NCBI GenBank assembly: GCA_014898425.1
Contig: RCSZ01000006.1
Span: 1,674,001-1,738,000, forward strand
Direction: 5' to 3'
DNA: 64,000 nucleotides
From: Botryotinia globosa
Taxonomy: Eukaryota; Ascomycota; Leotiomycetes; Helotiales; Sclerotiniaceae
The first letter of the stretch is position 1; each line of letters begins with the position of its first letter. The position numbers and the translations under genes are program-made. Below are positions 23,901 through 35,636 of the stretch, in pieces. The notes beneath the pieces are model-generated. The model had not been told where the DNA came from. It saw only the letters and a program-made list of their open reading frames with translations, and did no database searches.

Positions 23901-25917
23901 GAACATCACTAGATAACCTAGATACCTCACAAATTCATCAGTTGAACACAACGTAGTCTACCTATCTATCTTATATATTGTACCTTGACTACCCAGGTAG
24001 GTTTCAATTATTTGTTACTCATATTCGATATTGTTATTACATATGTATTTCAATTTTGCTTTCAATCTTATCTTAAATTTTTCATCCAGTCTCAGGAATG
24101 TAATATAATGGATTGGAAACACGGGGTAGTATCTATACATATATATATATGTATGTATGAGATGAGAAAACAATGGAATGGGGAATGTGATGGGATATTA
24201 ATGTAATGGGATATGAAACTAGATAATCCTGAGACTGAATGAGATTGAGAAGGGGAGCAGAACTAGTGTTCTCGGAGTTTTGGGATTTGGGGGTTTGGGG
24301 GTTTGAGATTTGGAGACGGTTTGTTGAGGAGTATTGATTGGGGGATATGAGATGGGGAATAGGGGATGGAGATTTGAAATGAGGAATTTGGGGATTGGGG
24401 ATTGGGGGGACTCCTGGGTTGATGGGTGAGTAGATAGTTAGGTGAGTAGGTGATTTTCCTATATATATTCATTCTATTTTTTTCTATTCTGTTTCCTTTT
24501 ATTCCATTTTCTTTGGACGAAGAAGAATGCGGGAATATTCTTATATTAATAAAAACCTTCTTATCTATCTATCTTTATATATTTTATAGATGAGAATAGA
24601 AGTCCTTTGTATTATCTATCTGTTTATTCTTAGATAGATATCTATCTATGTAGCACCCAGTACCTACCTACTTAGTATCTAGATATATATACTCATCTTA
24701 TGAGACCAATTAGATATGTATATACATACACGCTAAAGATCTCCAAGCGAGAAATCAAGAATGAGAGGGGAAGAACTCGGATTCTTGATTTCCTGAGAGG
24801 AGAGGGAGAGTGAGGTTGTGTACTTTCTTTGATTTCTTCAAGTTTCTTTGCTTGTTTTTTGTGAGATTTTTCTATAAAGCTAGAGGATAGGTAGGTATGT
24901 TCTATATAATCTCGGAATGGAGTAAGGCTAGTTTGTAACTTGTCATTATTCCTCTGGTAGAGGGGGAGGATTACTCGAGTAGTATGATGCATATCTTGTC
25001 TTTTTTTGTCTCGTTTTGTTTCATTTTCTTTTATGCTTGAGTATCGTATCAAAGCAGATCAGATCAAGATTATCTATCTAGCACCCATCTCCTAGTATTT
25101 TTTAAGATGGTATCCACACCATCTATACATGTTCAATTACGAATTCTTCTTTCCTTTCTTCCTTGCTTCTGTTCTCCCCATCCATGCTCATATAGAGTTA
25201 CTCTAATAAGAGGTTTAGTCTACTTGGGTAATCGCTACTATAATATATCATTGAGAAGTATGATTAAAGAAAGTCTCGCTATTGGAGTTCAATAGTAGGA
25301 AATATGTCTGAGATATGCCAGGTGAATGAGTAAAAGGTTATTTAAGAATGAATAATGAAGAGAGAGAGAGACCATCTTATAGAACGCGTAAGTAAGATTT
25401 TTTATTTGATTAGAACGTTTAATCTTTACTAGTATAAATCAATAACTCTTAGTTGAATGAAGATAAACTTTCAAATTTATGTTTTTATATAATGAGCTAC
25501 AACTATGAATACAGATACTCATAATGGAATCGAGAAAAGTATTAATAATTAAGAGGTAAATGAAAGAAGACGATAAAAAACTAATTATATATTCCTTAAT
25601 TTTTCTTTTTTAAAACAATGTAACATATAGAACGATATCGATAAGCGAGCTTCTTATTCATTCAGACTCTACGAACGTATATAAGAATTTTCTCATTCTA
25701 TAATACTTAATATTCTCTTGAGTTTCAATGTATAGATCCCTAAGAATAGAAGGAGTAGAAAGAGTGATTCCATTAGAATTTAATCATGTGATTTAAGCGA
25801 GATTTACACGCAGGTTGTGGGATAGTAGGAGCAGCGTCTTTAAAATCTTTACCATTCAAATATAGCCCTAGCATTCGTTTCCTTATGACTAGCCCATTTC
25901 TGAATCTCGATTAATGC
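23901..25917. other. Intergenic, no gene seen
   Basis: Unique sequence with CCTACCTA and TATC microsatellites and a G-rich segment at 24270-24420. The short frames (24693-25052 minus and others) show no domain, codon bias or splice context that would support a gene. Confidence 0.5.
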
Positions 25918-28093
25918 TTAGCAGCCATTGCCCATCACTCTGATTTTTAGAGCGTAACATAGCATATACGTTTTCTGTTTCCTTGCCCACTGCCTACTCT
26001 CCTTGTAAAACTCTATATCAAAATTCCACAACATCCGTGCAAGAATTGATCGCATTTCAAAATGAACTACGCTTCAGTTTCTATCATCAGATTCATTCTT
26101 TTTTTCATATGTAGTGAGAATGGCAATCGAACTTACTTCTTCCCAAGACATTTTCTTGGTTTGGTGGAGAAAGGTTGAAACGCAGCTTTGTCGTCATGCT
26201 TATATTTATCTGGAGGAAGCGTACTCCGGCGAGCTGGATCGAATGTATCTGGATCGGCGAAGTTTTTTGCGGCATGATATGCTGCCCAATGATTCACACC
26301 AACAGACATCTGAGCTGTCTTGCCAGTATATAGAAATAGTTAGGACTTCAATATGAATGGCACGTACGATACCTGGTATGAAAGTACCGTTTATGATTTA
26401 TCCCTCCGAGCGTGTACGACGAGGGAGTGTAGATGGTGTTGGGGGGTACATACGTAAGGCTTCTTCGATGATCGTGTTTATATATGGGAGGTCTCTCCAA
26501 TGTAGGCAATAGTATTTCCCGTATTTCGTATACGGGTTAGTTTAGTAGTGTGTATCGAATTTTTTCGAAATACGTACATATGTGGTATAGAATTCAATAC
26601 CACTGAAGATATTCAATATAATTTAATTATTCAATACTATTAGCAATATATTGAAATATTGAAATCCAATATAAAATATTCATTCCCTTTTATATTAAAT
26701 AATAAAATATTATTTCTATTTATATTAAATAACAAAATTCCGTTTCTTATTTTATTTTTAGTTGAATTTGAATGTAAAAATGAATATTTTATATTGGATT
26801 CTAATATTTCAATATATTACTAATATTCGTTAGATATATCTATATATATAAGAATGATCTAATCTTTTTCTAAATGTATTAATTGTTATATCAATATATC
26901 AATACACACCACAGTTTCACTACAGTATACTATTGCCTACACTGGGTCTCTCACAGATAACATGTTAATATCATTGACACTCTTGAATTTTTTGCGGACT
27001 TCGGATGTCGCTGCCGAAAGCACTTTCGGGTGCTTCAACATGTAGTATGTAGCGACACACAAAGCTGATGCTGTGATTTCCGAACCAGTCATGATCATAA
27101 CTGTTGCTGTTCCCTCTATCTTATCGTGGCTCATGTCATTTTTGTTATTGCCAAGTATCTATTTTTGAATCAGACAATTTTTTCAGGATATGAGACGCTC
27201 CTTACATAGCTGATGAATTCCTTCCGATCTGTGTTCTTCCTTAATCTTGCTTCAACCTTGGCAATTGTGTAGGCCATATGCACTTGCTTTTCTTTTTTAA
27301 TGTCTGGAATTAGATTCATCAGTAGAGCCAGAATGATGCGAAATAGTGATATGCCTGCGCAAATCTTATCACAGTCACGAACTTCAATCCCACGACAATT
27401 TGTTCTATCCAATAATGATAACTACCAGATTTCAATGTTCCAAATGCTTCTTCTAAGCACAAGTCTCCGAAAATGTCAAATGTAACAAAGTTATACCAAT
27501 CATGTAGGTCTACCTAACCAGCAGCTGATCTGTCTATTTTCTCCTTGAGTTTTGTGATAAGCTGTTCAAAATATGTTGTCATTAGTGATTCTTGCTCACG
27601 CAGCGCCAAATCAGAGAATACGTGCGCTGAAGTGCGCCGCATGCGAGAATGATCTGTGGCATTCACAACTACAGAATATTAGTCTTCTGAAAAATGCACG
27701 AGGAATGGTAGAATTTGCAAACCTATGATATTGATTTTGCCAGCATGATCAAGATGCCAATCTTCATCATGTCTAATTCCACGCCGACCCTCGAATAGGC
27801 TGTAAATATCTGAGTGAATCCGTAAGACTAGGTTCTCCTTTATGGTAATTGATATGTAAACGGTTGGACTATATCTTTGACTGTGCTGTGCCAAAAGACA
27901 GTGCTTCTGGAGTGATCCATACAATATTTCCGTATCTGTCATGGGGATTCTTTATCTCTTCAACAGCCATACCACGTGCTAAACTCACAAGTCTGGAAAG
28001 TAAAAGGCAGAACAAAGCCTTGGTCCGCTGAACTTGGCGAGTGGATGTAGAGTAACATTGTAAGCTGCGCGGAGAAATCGAGAATGTGATGTA
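25918..28093 (-). pseudogene. Cytochrome P450 monooxygenase, pseudogene
   Basis: Minus-strand pieces follow P450 order. LHPLAKFSGPRL near 28040 is the proline-rich hinge. Then come fragments of the B-G region, the I-helix MTGSEITAS near 27085 (usually AGSETT), NMLSVRD, helix K EEALR near 26460 (ExxR), ADPDTFDPAR near 26240, the haem loop FQPFSTKPRKCLG near 26160, and MRSILARMLWNFDIE with stop 25918-25920. Relatives are microsomal fungal P450s acting on terpenoids or other secondary metabolites. It is broken by a MITE at 26498-26944, TAA at 26398-26400, frame changes between segments and a Gly-to-Lys change in the haem loop. The N-terminal anchor is cut off by a second MITE starting at 28094. 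Many changes are G-to-A or C-to-T, as RIP would produce. Confidence 0.85.
26498..26944. mobile_element. hAT-type MITE inside the P450 pseudogene
   Basis: 447 bases, non-coding. Termini are CAATGTAGGCAATAGTA on the left and, in reverse complement, CAGTGTAGGCAATAGTA on the right. Similarity continues through GTGTGTAT.GA. The 8-bp sequence GGTCTCTC occurs on both sides (26490-26497 and 26945-26952). CA..TG ends plus an 8-bp target duplication are the marks of the hAT superfamily. Removing the element and one GGTCTCTC rejoins the P450 reading frame exactly (SVRD then LPYINTIIEEALR). Confidence 0.88.
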
Positions 28094-28568
28094 CAGTACT
28101 TGGGCACAGCTGTTTGTCGAATATCAAAATCGCACCAAAACTCATGTAAATTATCAATAAATTTTTCTATAAAATTATAATTTTTATATAATAAATCTTA
28201 TATTAATCTTTTTAATTTTAATTATATTTTTATAACAATAAGATTATTTATTTTTAAATTTTTTATTAATTATAAAATCTATATAAAAAGTTAGTATAAA
28301 TTTGAAATATTGAAATTTATTTAATAAAATAAGCGAAAATTAAGAACTTTTTTTTAATATTAATTTAATTTTATAAATAATAATATTTATATATTTTTAA
28401 ATTATAATAAATATTATAATTAAATTCTTTAATATATAATAAAAACATTAATTTTTTTTGATTTAATATAAAGATTTTTAATATTTCTTTTTTATTATTA
28501 TAAATAAAGCAAAATGACTATTTTTGGTGTGATTTTAATGTTCGATGAACAGTTGTGCACGGTTACTG
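28094..28568. mobile_element. Tc1/mariner-type MITE upstream end of P450 pseudogene
   Basis: 475 bases, AT-rich interior, non-coding. Left terminus CAGTACTTGGGCACAGCTGT; reverse complement of the right terminus CAGTAACCGTGCACAACTGT. The inverted repeat extends about 50 bases to ATCACACCAAAA. TA lies on both sides (28092-28093 and 28569-28570), the Tc1/mariner target duplication. The P450 N-terminal region runs into it from the minus-strand side. Confidence 0.85.
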
Positions 28569-29839
28569 TACTAAGATATACCAGGCTTAATACAAGTGTT
28601 GGAATCGCTGCTGGCATCTTACATCTGGGACAAATCATAGCAGTGAACTACTAATAGACGTGTTATGCCAAACTAGAACCGCTATAGCGATACATAATCC
28701 GATGCTAATACTTAGATTAGGTTAAAGATCTACGAATCCTTTGGAGGCAGGTGAGACGGAAATGTTGATGCGTAGACGGAGCTGTATGAGTGGTAAATTA
28801 ATCGAGCGGGTTTATCAGACATCAAGATAGGATCGGTATCAAACCTCATCTCATTCGCCTACAGAGATCACATATCTTGAGAACATATTCTTCATGCAGG
28901 GATAGAATACACTCTTGTAAACAAGGGGATTGAAAGAAATTAAGAGTAGTTGGCGAAGGTGATTGATGTATCGCTTGCGATTCTATAATAATGGAATGGA
29001 AGTTATCATATTCGTGCAAAACGACGGAAATAGTGCATGGTATTGATAAAACTATCGGGATACCAATCAATCATGTGATCATAGAGGGCACCGTATTAGC
29101 TAGCGAGACGCTAGTGCTTCCTTATTTAAGTATTAGCTTTCCAGAGATAATAATCAAGAATGAATACAACCATAGACCAAAGAACTTTACACTTATCAAT
29201 TAAGTTGATACCAACAAAAATAATCACGCTGATTTGATTGGTTCTAACGAGTAGGAGCTGCTCGAATATCGATTCTTGGATGCTATATTCGAGCAATAAG
29301 ATGCTGTCACAGTTTTCTGATCGTTTGAGATGGTTTAAAACGTCAGTGGAAGTGGGGCATTTTGAACTTTCTCACCGCCGAGATGGAAGAAAAACGCGAA
29401 ACCGACAATTCGCTCCTTTCCAAATTCTATATCAAATCATTCTGTCTAACCATGTACTTGGGTAAAAGTATTGCCTTTTTTCAAGAATCAGGACTTGATT
29501 TCAATCGCGTTCAATCAAAAATGTGTTCTAAATTGCTATTTTATTCTCGAATAGATGGATGTCAAATCGAGGGGTAGTTTCGGTGAGTTTGGTGCCTCGG
29601 GCCTTCCCTCCTGAGAGAGCCGAGAGAACTTTACTAACATTTGGTCTTACTTCATTTCCCCACTTCCTATACCCACAACTCAATGCAACGTCTACGCCGC
29701 AGGTGGTTTTTTCGAGTGCATAATTTTGTCAGGCTGGGATGATAAAATTGGGCACGGTTGGGGAATTTAAGAAGCACACCTAGGCTTCAAGAATCAGGTA
29801 GTCGGCGCAATTGTAACTTTCTTGGAACAGTGCAAAGCT
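28569..29839. other. Intergenic; may hold the lost N-terminus of the P450
   Basis: The 200 bases after the MITE translate on the minus strand to a short hydrophobic stretch (LCIAIAVLVWH) that could be remains of the P450 membrane anchor. No confident gene was found in the rest. Confidence 0.35.
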
Positions 29840-31184
29840 ATGTCTTCAATTCTTTCCAAAATTGCACAAGGTCTCGAAGGAGAAATCTTTGAGCTTGATA
29901 GTGACGGTTATGAAGCTTCTCTGAAATCTTATTTTACTCTTCACGAGGCACAGCTAAAACCATCTTTTATCATCACGCCCAAACATGCTCAAGATGTCGC
30001 CCATGTTCTAAAATCTTTGAGAACCGTGAATTCTGCGACTGATGTTGCTACAAAATTGGGTCAAGTATATGACAAGCTTGATCCTTTGGGCTTGTCTGTG
30101 GTTGGGGGTCATGTCTACGATGTAGGGGTTGGAGGATTTACTCTTGGAGGTACGTATTGTCTACGTTTTGTTTTACTATAAAATGCTTGTGTACTAAAAC
30201 AAATTGCAGGATGTTTCTCTTCTTCTTTGCCAAGGTACGGAATGTGCTGCGATATGGTTGAAAACTTCGAGGTGGTTCTTGCAGATGGTCAAATCATCAA
30301 TGCCAATGCCAATGCAAATCCGGACCTCTGGATTGCACTCAAGGGAGGAAGTAATAACTTTGGAATTGTAACCCGATTTGACATGAAAAAGTTTCCACAA
30401 GGCAAACAATGGGCTGGGCTAGTTGCATATCCAATCCCCACCTTAGATGAGAACTTCAGGGCACTCAATAGTATGCAAAACGATTGGGACCCTTATGCTT
30501 CGATGAAACTGGGTATTACATTCTCACCTCAAATGAAATTTACTATTGCATCAAACTTCGAATAAACTAAAGAAGATAGTAAACCAGCCGTATTTAAACC
30601 TTTGGTGGATATCAAGCCTCAATACAGAAATACAATGAAGATCTCGACCCTCAGCGAAACTGCCAGAGACATCCAGAAAATTGCAAGCCAAAGGAACTCG
30701 TCAGATCTTTGCTACTACATCCTTCCGGTTTTCTGTCGCTCATTTACAGGAAGTATACGCTCTCTTGAAAAGCGCGGCTACCTCGGTGGAGGATATCAAA
30801 GGTATGCGATGGACGCTGAAATACTGGCGTCTCCACGACTCAATTACTGCCAAATCGAGAGCATCTGGAGGCAACTCAACAGGCCTTGATACTTCGCAGG
30901 GCTCCATCGTTCTGTGCATATTGAACTACTCGTGGGAAGATAAATCTGACGATGAACGTATGGATGGAACGGCTAGAAGATTTATCGAAGAAGTTGACGA
31001 GTCCAGTAAGAGTACAGGGTTGTTCAATCGCTACAAGTATATTAATTACTCGGCGGGCCATCAGGATCCAATCAGTGGATATGGCGATGAAATGAAGAGT
31101 AATTTGCAAGCAGTGAGCAAGAAGTATGATCCCGAGGGCTTTTTCCAGACTGGTGTCCCAGGTGGCTTCAAGATATTACGTTAG
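29840..31184 (+). pseudogene. FAD-linked oxidase (BBE / 6-hydroxynicotine oxidase-like), pseudogene
   Basis: Exon 1 from the ATG at 29840 gives a start of the FAD_binding_4 type (PSFIITPKHAQDVAHVLKSL), then LGLSVVGG and GVGGFTLGG. A 60-base intron (30150-30209, GTACGT..TGCAG) leads to RYGMCCDMVENFEVVLADG, LWIALKGGSNNFGIVTRFDM and the C-terminal BBE motif (YINYSAGHQDP, KYDPEGFFQT). About 50 residues expected between LKSLRTV and GQVYDKLDP are missing. These normally hold the RSGGH loop whose His is bonded to FAD. There is an in-frame TAA at 30563-30565 and a frameshift near 30680. Intact relatives oxidise alcohols, sugars or biosynthetic intermediates. Dead gene. Confidence 0.85.
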
Positions 31185-32401
31185 AGAGTGTTGGTAAATA
31201 GGACAGGTAGACCCTAGTGGCTATTTCGTTTTTAATTTTAATTTTAGAAAAGAGCTTATCTTGACTATGAGTACCATAATGGATTTTGTCCCGAATTTAG
31301 TCGTGCGTACCGTAGCTGTCCCTTCAACTTGGAGATCTTTTGTACCAAAGCCCAGCGTACCTAGTTCCCTGGGCTTTGGCATAGCACAATGTTCTCTCAA
31401 CAAAATATCGAGCTCGCTTTAAACTTTTACGTTTCATCGAAGCGAAGACTAAAATTGTAGCTCTAAAAAACGATGCGCAAAGTGTTTTAAGTATATCAGA
31501 AGCGTGTATTTTACTCTAATACGTGGAAAAGCTCGGCTGGAGGCTTCATCTCGCGTATACTTCAATCAATGTGGTCACAACCTTGAAATGTGTCGCGAAG
31601 TTTGCTATTCTTCTCTCTGCTCAAGACACAAGCTTAGCTGACCAGACTTTAAGTTGGCTTATCATTAATATGAACTGACCGAGATGTGATGCGAACAAAG
31701 AAGTATTTTTTCTGAAACATACCATGACACCTGCTATCCCAGGGGCAGGTTGGATTCAAGGTTAAAATATCCCACCGCCGGAACACCTCAGCAAAGGCAT
31801 CGATGGACCTAGTCAAGATAGTATTATTTCAATACCCCCAATTGAGGCTTTTTAAATAATACATACCGTCACATTCCCATTCCAACAAGCTGGCAATCTT
31901 CATATTGAAAGTAATGCCGCTAGTTGGGAAAAGTGAGAGGAAAAACGGGTGTACAAAAGAGAAGAGACTTAAAAGGATCTCATATAAAGCATGATGATTC
32001 CATGAATATTCATGTTTTTCTTCCGATAATGGTTTTATTAAAAAGATTCATTTTGGGGGACATGTTACTACAATTGCTTTTTTTGCCTTCGTATAAGGAG
32101 CGGTGACAGTGTGCATGGCATCTTTTGTTGAATTATAGAGATAGCTTCTATGAGATGAAAGCTAACTTCTGTTGTACTACTTCCTATACTTCTTCTTGTC
32201 TTAGTTTATTAGATAACTCGACTTAATCATGCAGTCTCGGATACCAATATTTAGTCATTGATTAAGAAATTACGGGAGTTGACGTTGTAGATGGCAAGAT
32301 CTACAAAATCTCACCTGCCACATCGAAAGCTTGATGCACGTATGTCACAGGTTTATCGCGTCATGTATGTCTTACGGCAAGTGTTGACCTTCTTGGAAAG
32401 G
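31185..32401. other. Intergenic, no gene seen
   Basis: Unique sequence of ordinary composition. The short frames at 31221-31403 and 31924-32106 have no recognisable content. Confidence 0.5.
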
Positions 32402-32409
32402 GTATATAA
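32402..32409 (+). promoter_or_regulatory. TATA box of the aegerolysin-like pseudogene
   Basis: GTATATAAT at 32402-32410, followed after about 30-60 bases by a C/T/A-rich leader typical of a fungal transcription start, and 177 bases upstream of the ATG. Confidence 0.5.
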
Positions 32410-32585
32410 TGCCATCTTTCCCAAAGATTAGCATGCTCATTCAGACTCATCTCACTCAATCACACACTCAACTTGCAAAATTTCCATTTTTTTCCAGTCA
32501 AATATGTGAGCTCATGGCCTACGCTTTCTCTCTCCAGCAAATTCGTAACTCGTAATTGTCTAGTACAAATTCTTCAACCGCAATC

Positions 32586-33325
32586 ATGAGTGGAAAAGAT
32601 AGCTCTGTCGTTATCCACATCAAGAATACCATGATGGGAGGATTACTCGAAATCTAGAATGCAGAGCTAAAAGAGTAATTTCCCTCTTTTCTTTCTACAT
32701 ATTGTATCTTAAGATTCAGCATCATGGATTGCAGTTATACCATGAAATATCTAGTCTCTGATCTCTTATCCGCGAGTTTGGAGATGCCTCACTATATTTC
32801 CCCTTCCACTAACATTTATTCCACAGAGGCAAATTCCACGAAGATGGCAATAAAGACGTTGAGATCTCCGCAGCCGATATAAGCAAAAAAGTCGCTGCAC
32901 CACACACGGCGATCGATATTTGCGCTTCTGCCAGCTCTGCCGCGAAGGTTAGTAAATTATTACCAAAATTTGGAGCAATTCATGTCTAGCTTTGCTTCAT
33001 GATCCACAAATCCATTACAATTTGTCGTCACAAGCATTTATCCAGATTTTAATTACACGCAAGACATCTTACCGCCTTTCAAGATGTATTTTTGTGACGC
33101 GATGCTGACTTTTTGATTCACAACCGCAGGGGCTAAGGTAGCATTGAACTCTATGACAGCGGAACGAAGATCTGTAAATTTACCTGGAAGGATCCAGCCA
33201 GCGGAGACAATGATTTCCAAGTTTCAGACTTTCAGCTTGGCGGCCCATACCTTGCCATTCCCCAGGGCTGGAATCGCAGTGGAAGTTTGGGAAGAGTGAC
33301 TGTCAGTGTTATGAAGAGAGAATAG
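32586..33325 (+). pseudogene. Aegerolysin-family protein, pseudogene
   Basis: Three exon-like segments (32586-32674, 32827-32947, 33130-33325) joined by GT-AG introns with good borders read as a small beta-sandwich protein of the aegerolysin family. It has a VVIHIKN first strand, an EDGNKD-type segment, an ELYDSGTKIC strand, a WNRSG segment and a VTVSV end. Family members bind membrane lipids and some act with a partner protein as cytolysins; many are developmentally expressed in fungi. The gene is broken by TAG in exon 1 (32655-32657), and the exon 2-3 junction cannot be read without a stop: phase 0 meets TAG, and the frame of the exon 3 body has TAA just upstream. The promoter and introns look otherwise well kept, suggesting recent loss. 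Confidence 0.78.
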
Positions 33326-33888
33326 TAAATCTTTGACAGGCAGGGTTTTCTCTCTCACATGAAATTGTTCTATCTAGTGCTAGATTAAGATTATTAAAAT
33401 TGTCCAAGATTTGTAACATAATGCTTGTGACAATCATGACTGGACTGAGTCGGGATACTCCTCAGTTTCTTACCCCATAGAGGTCAAAAGCCTATTCAGA
33501 GGTTTCCTCGTATCTAAAGAGACAAGGACTGTAATCTATTGTGAATATTTGTATAGGGTTTTGTATGGAGCTTAACATGTAATCTTTAAGAATAGATACT
33601 TCGATTATTCTTGAAGATTATATATCACAAAAGGTGTTTGATATTTGTAACTAATTTGCAATTAATTCTGATTATTCTAAGTAAACTCAAACTTTCTAAA
33701 AGCTTCAGGCCTATATCATAGATATTATTCATCCTGATATATGGTATGGACCTTTATGATAGTTTACTATAAAAGTCGCATCACTTTATCGAATTTGCGA
33801 CAATTAGACTAAGAGTATCAATTGCCTCAGACACAGTACAGGTACCCAACCCTAGTAAAATAATGTTTTCCATGTCATTCACCCACTT
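33326..33888. other. Intergenic between convergent genes
   Basis: AT-rich 3' flank shared by the aegerolysin-like pseudogene (plus) and the Zn2Cys6 gene (minus). Nothing else seen. Confidence 0.5.
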
Positions 33889-35184
33889 CTACTCGAGACT
33901 CACAGGCGCCCTCTCCAAAATAATTTCTCCCTCTAAAACCTTAAACGGCCAATTCATCGTCCACCGAAACTTCTTCGGCATCAATCCCCTTATACCCCTC
34001 ACATCCTTCTCCACAACTTCATATTCCCCTCCTCCATTAACCCACCACGCATACTCCAATCCCTTCAACAAAACCAACACTCTCGCCCATAACGCCATTG
34101 CCAAAGGATCATGATGTTCAAGTAATACCCGAAAAGGCAACTGACATCTAGCCGACATGACCGTAACCATGCGTCTCAGAATCTGCGCACTAGTACCGGA
34201 GAAAAATGCTCGGTAGTGGAATAGTACCGATTCTTTCGCTTCCAGATAGACACTTTGAATAGTTTCAGATTCCGTGGACACGGAAAATGCATTTATTAAG
34301 TAATCGAGATCTTCCTCTATTCTGCTCATTTGGAGTTTTGCATTTCCAGATAGCTCATCCTGCGATAATACGCTAGGCAAGCTTTCAAATTTATACGGAG
34401 CATATCCCAATCGATCTAGAAATCTTCTCTTCTGGTTAAACACTACATTCACACCCTCCAACATCTTGATCGCTTGAACCGGTATCTCATACTCTTCATT
34501 TTCAAGTTTCTGTCGTGAAAGCAACCAATAAACATGACACAGCAGAATCACCGAAAGCCAAAGCTGTTCCGAGAGTTCTTCGCCTTCTGAAAGAGCTTGT
34601 CGATGATTCACAAGTGTACGATCGAGATAGCGTCTTAATGCAATGCTTATAAGAGAATCCTGGGGCGTATGTGTATGCAGATGTAGCGCCGAGAGCGCGA
34701 GCATGGGATTGAGCACGATTTCAGAATCGAAAGAGAGCCGCGGAATGATGTGTTGCCATGCGCGTGCTGGAGCGCCTTGGCAGGCGGGCATGAGGTGACT
34801 GACTATTGTACTGTAATGGTACATTAAGCGGAGTTCGAGAGATCGCCATTGGCTTGTGGTATCTGCTAGGGTGTTTGGGTATGTTTCGAGGCTAGATCTA
34901 GGTGCAGGTATAGTGGGCGTTGGAAAACGCTGCACTGCTGATTTTTGTGACTTTTGGGAGCCCGTACTCCAATCACATTGGGAAATGTTGATATATCGTC
35001 GTCGACAATTGGAACAGACTGGCTTAACCTCATCACACTAGAAATAATCTTAGCAAAAATTGTAACTTTGGATTCGTTACACTACCTTTACTTTACGAAC
35101 TCTACAGTCACGACACCCAGAGTGAGATCTCTTTAGCAAAGGGACGCCGGGTTGCCGAAGAACAGGTGTGTTGACAGATTCCAT
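33889..35184 (-). CDS. Zn2Cys6 transcription factor
   Basis: Two exons, 35184-35086 and 35037-33889, encode 415 residues. The start was placed by eye at ATG 35184 because it puts the complete DNA-binding domain in frame: Cys24-X2-Cys27-X6-Cys34-X6-Cys41-X2-Cys44-X9-Cys54 (SGCRDCRVRKVK / CDEVKPVCSNC). The 48-base intron (GTAGTG..TCTAG) falls inside the zinc cluster, a common position in this family. The rest matches the fungal transcription-factor middle region used by short sterol-uptake-type and pathway regulators. It is divergent from the NmrA-like gene with 452 bases between starts, so it may control that gene and, formerly, the dead enzyme genes nearby. That is inference from position only. 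Confidence 0.87.
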
Positions 35185-35242
35185 CAAAATTATGAATTGG
35201 TGTCGTTATCTATCGATTACTCCCTAGATTGACTAGAAACCG

Positions 35243-35290
35243 AAGATGCGAAGATGCGAAGATGCGAAGATGCGAAGATGCGAAGATGCG
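35243..35290. repeat. 8-bp tandem repeat (AAGATGCG), 6 copies, in divergent promoter
   Basis: Six perfect units of AAGATGCG lie 59-106 bases upstream of the Zn2Cys6 start and about 350 bases upstream of the NmrA-like start. Confidence 0.92.
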
Positions 35291-35521
35291 AGCTTCCAAT
35301 CCCTCATTGTGGTGAAGATGGATTGGTAAGTAGAGTGACCGATCCACTTTCGTGATATGTAAGCACGAAAGGACCGGGTGTAGTTCCAAATATCCAATCA
35401 TATTTGAAAGCGAACAAGCGAGTAGTCTCACACTAGGCCATTTCTGGAATTAGAATACCAACTCAGAGTTTGAAGAGGGACAAAGCCTAGAGAGCATGAT
35501 TTGTCTAATTACTTCAATATC

Positions 35522-35528
35522 TATAAAA
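35522..35528 (+). promoter_or_regulatory. TATA box of the NmrA-like gene
   Basis: TATAAAA at 35522-35528, 109 bases before the chosen ATG at 35637. It supports that ATG over the in-frame one at 35547, which would lie only 18 bases from the TATA box. Confidence 0.6.
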
Positions 35529-35636
35529 GCACGATAAATATCTGTAATGTTGAACCCCATCACCAAATTCCATAAACTTCCTTCAAAAGAATCGTTTCAA
35601 GAACTTATCTTTCAATCACCACACACCTCAAACACA

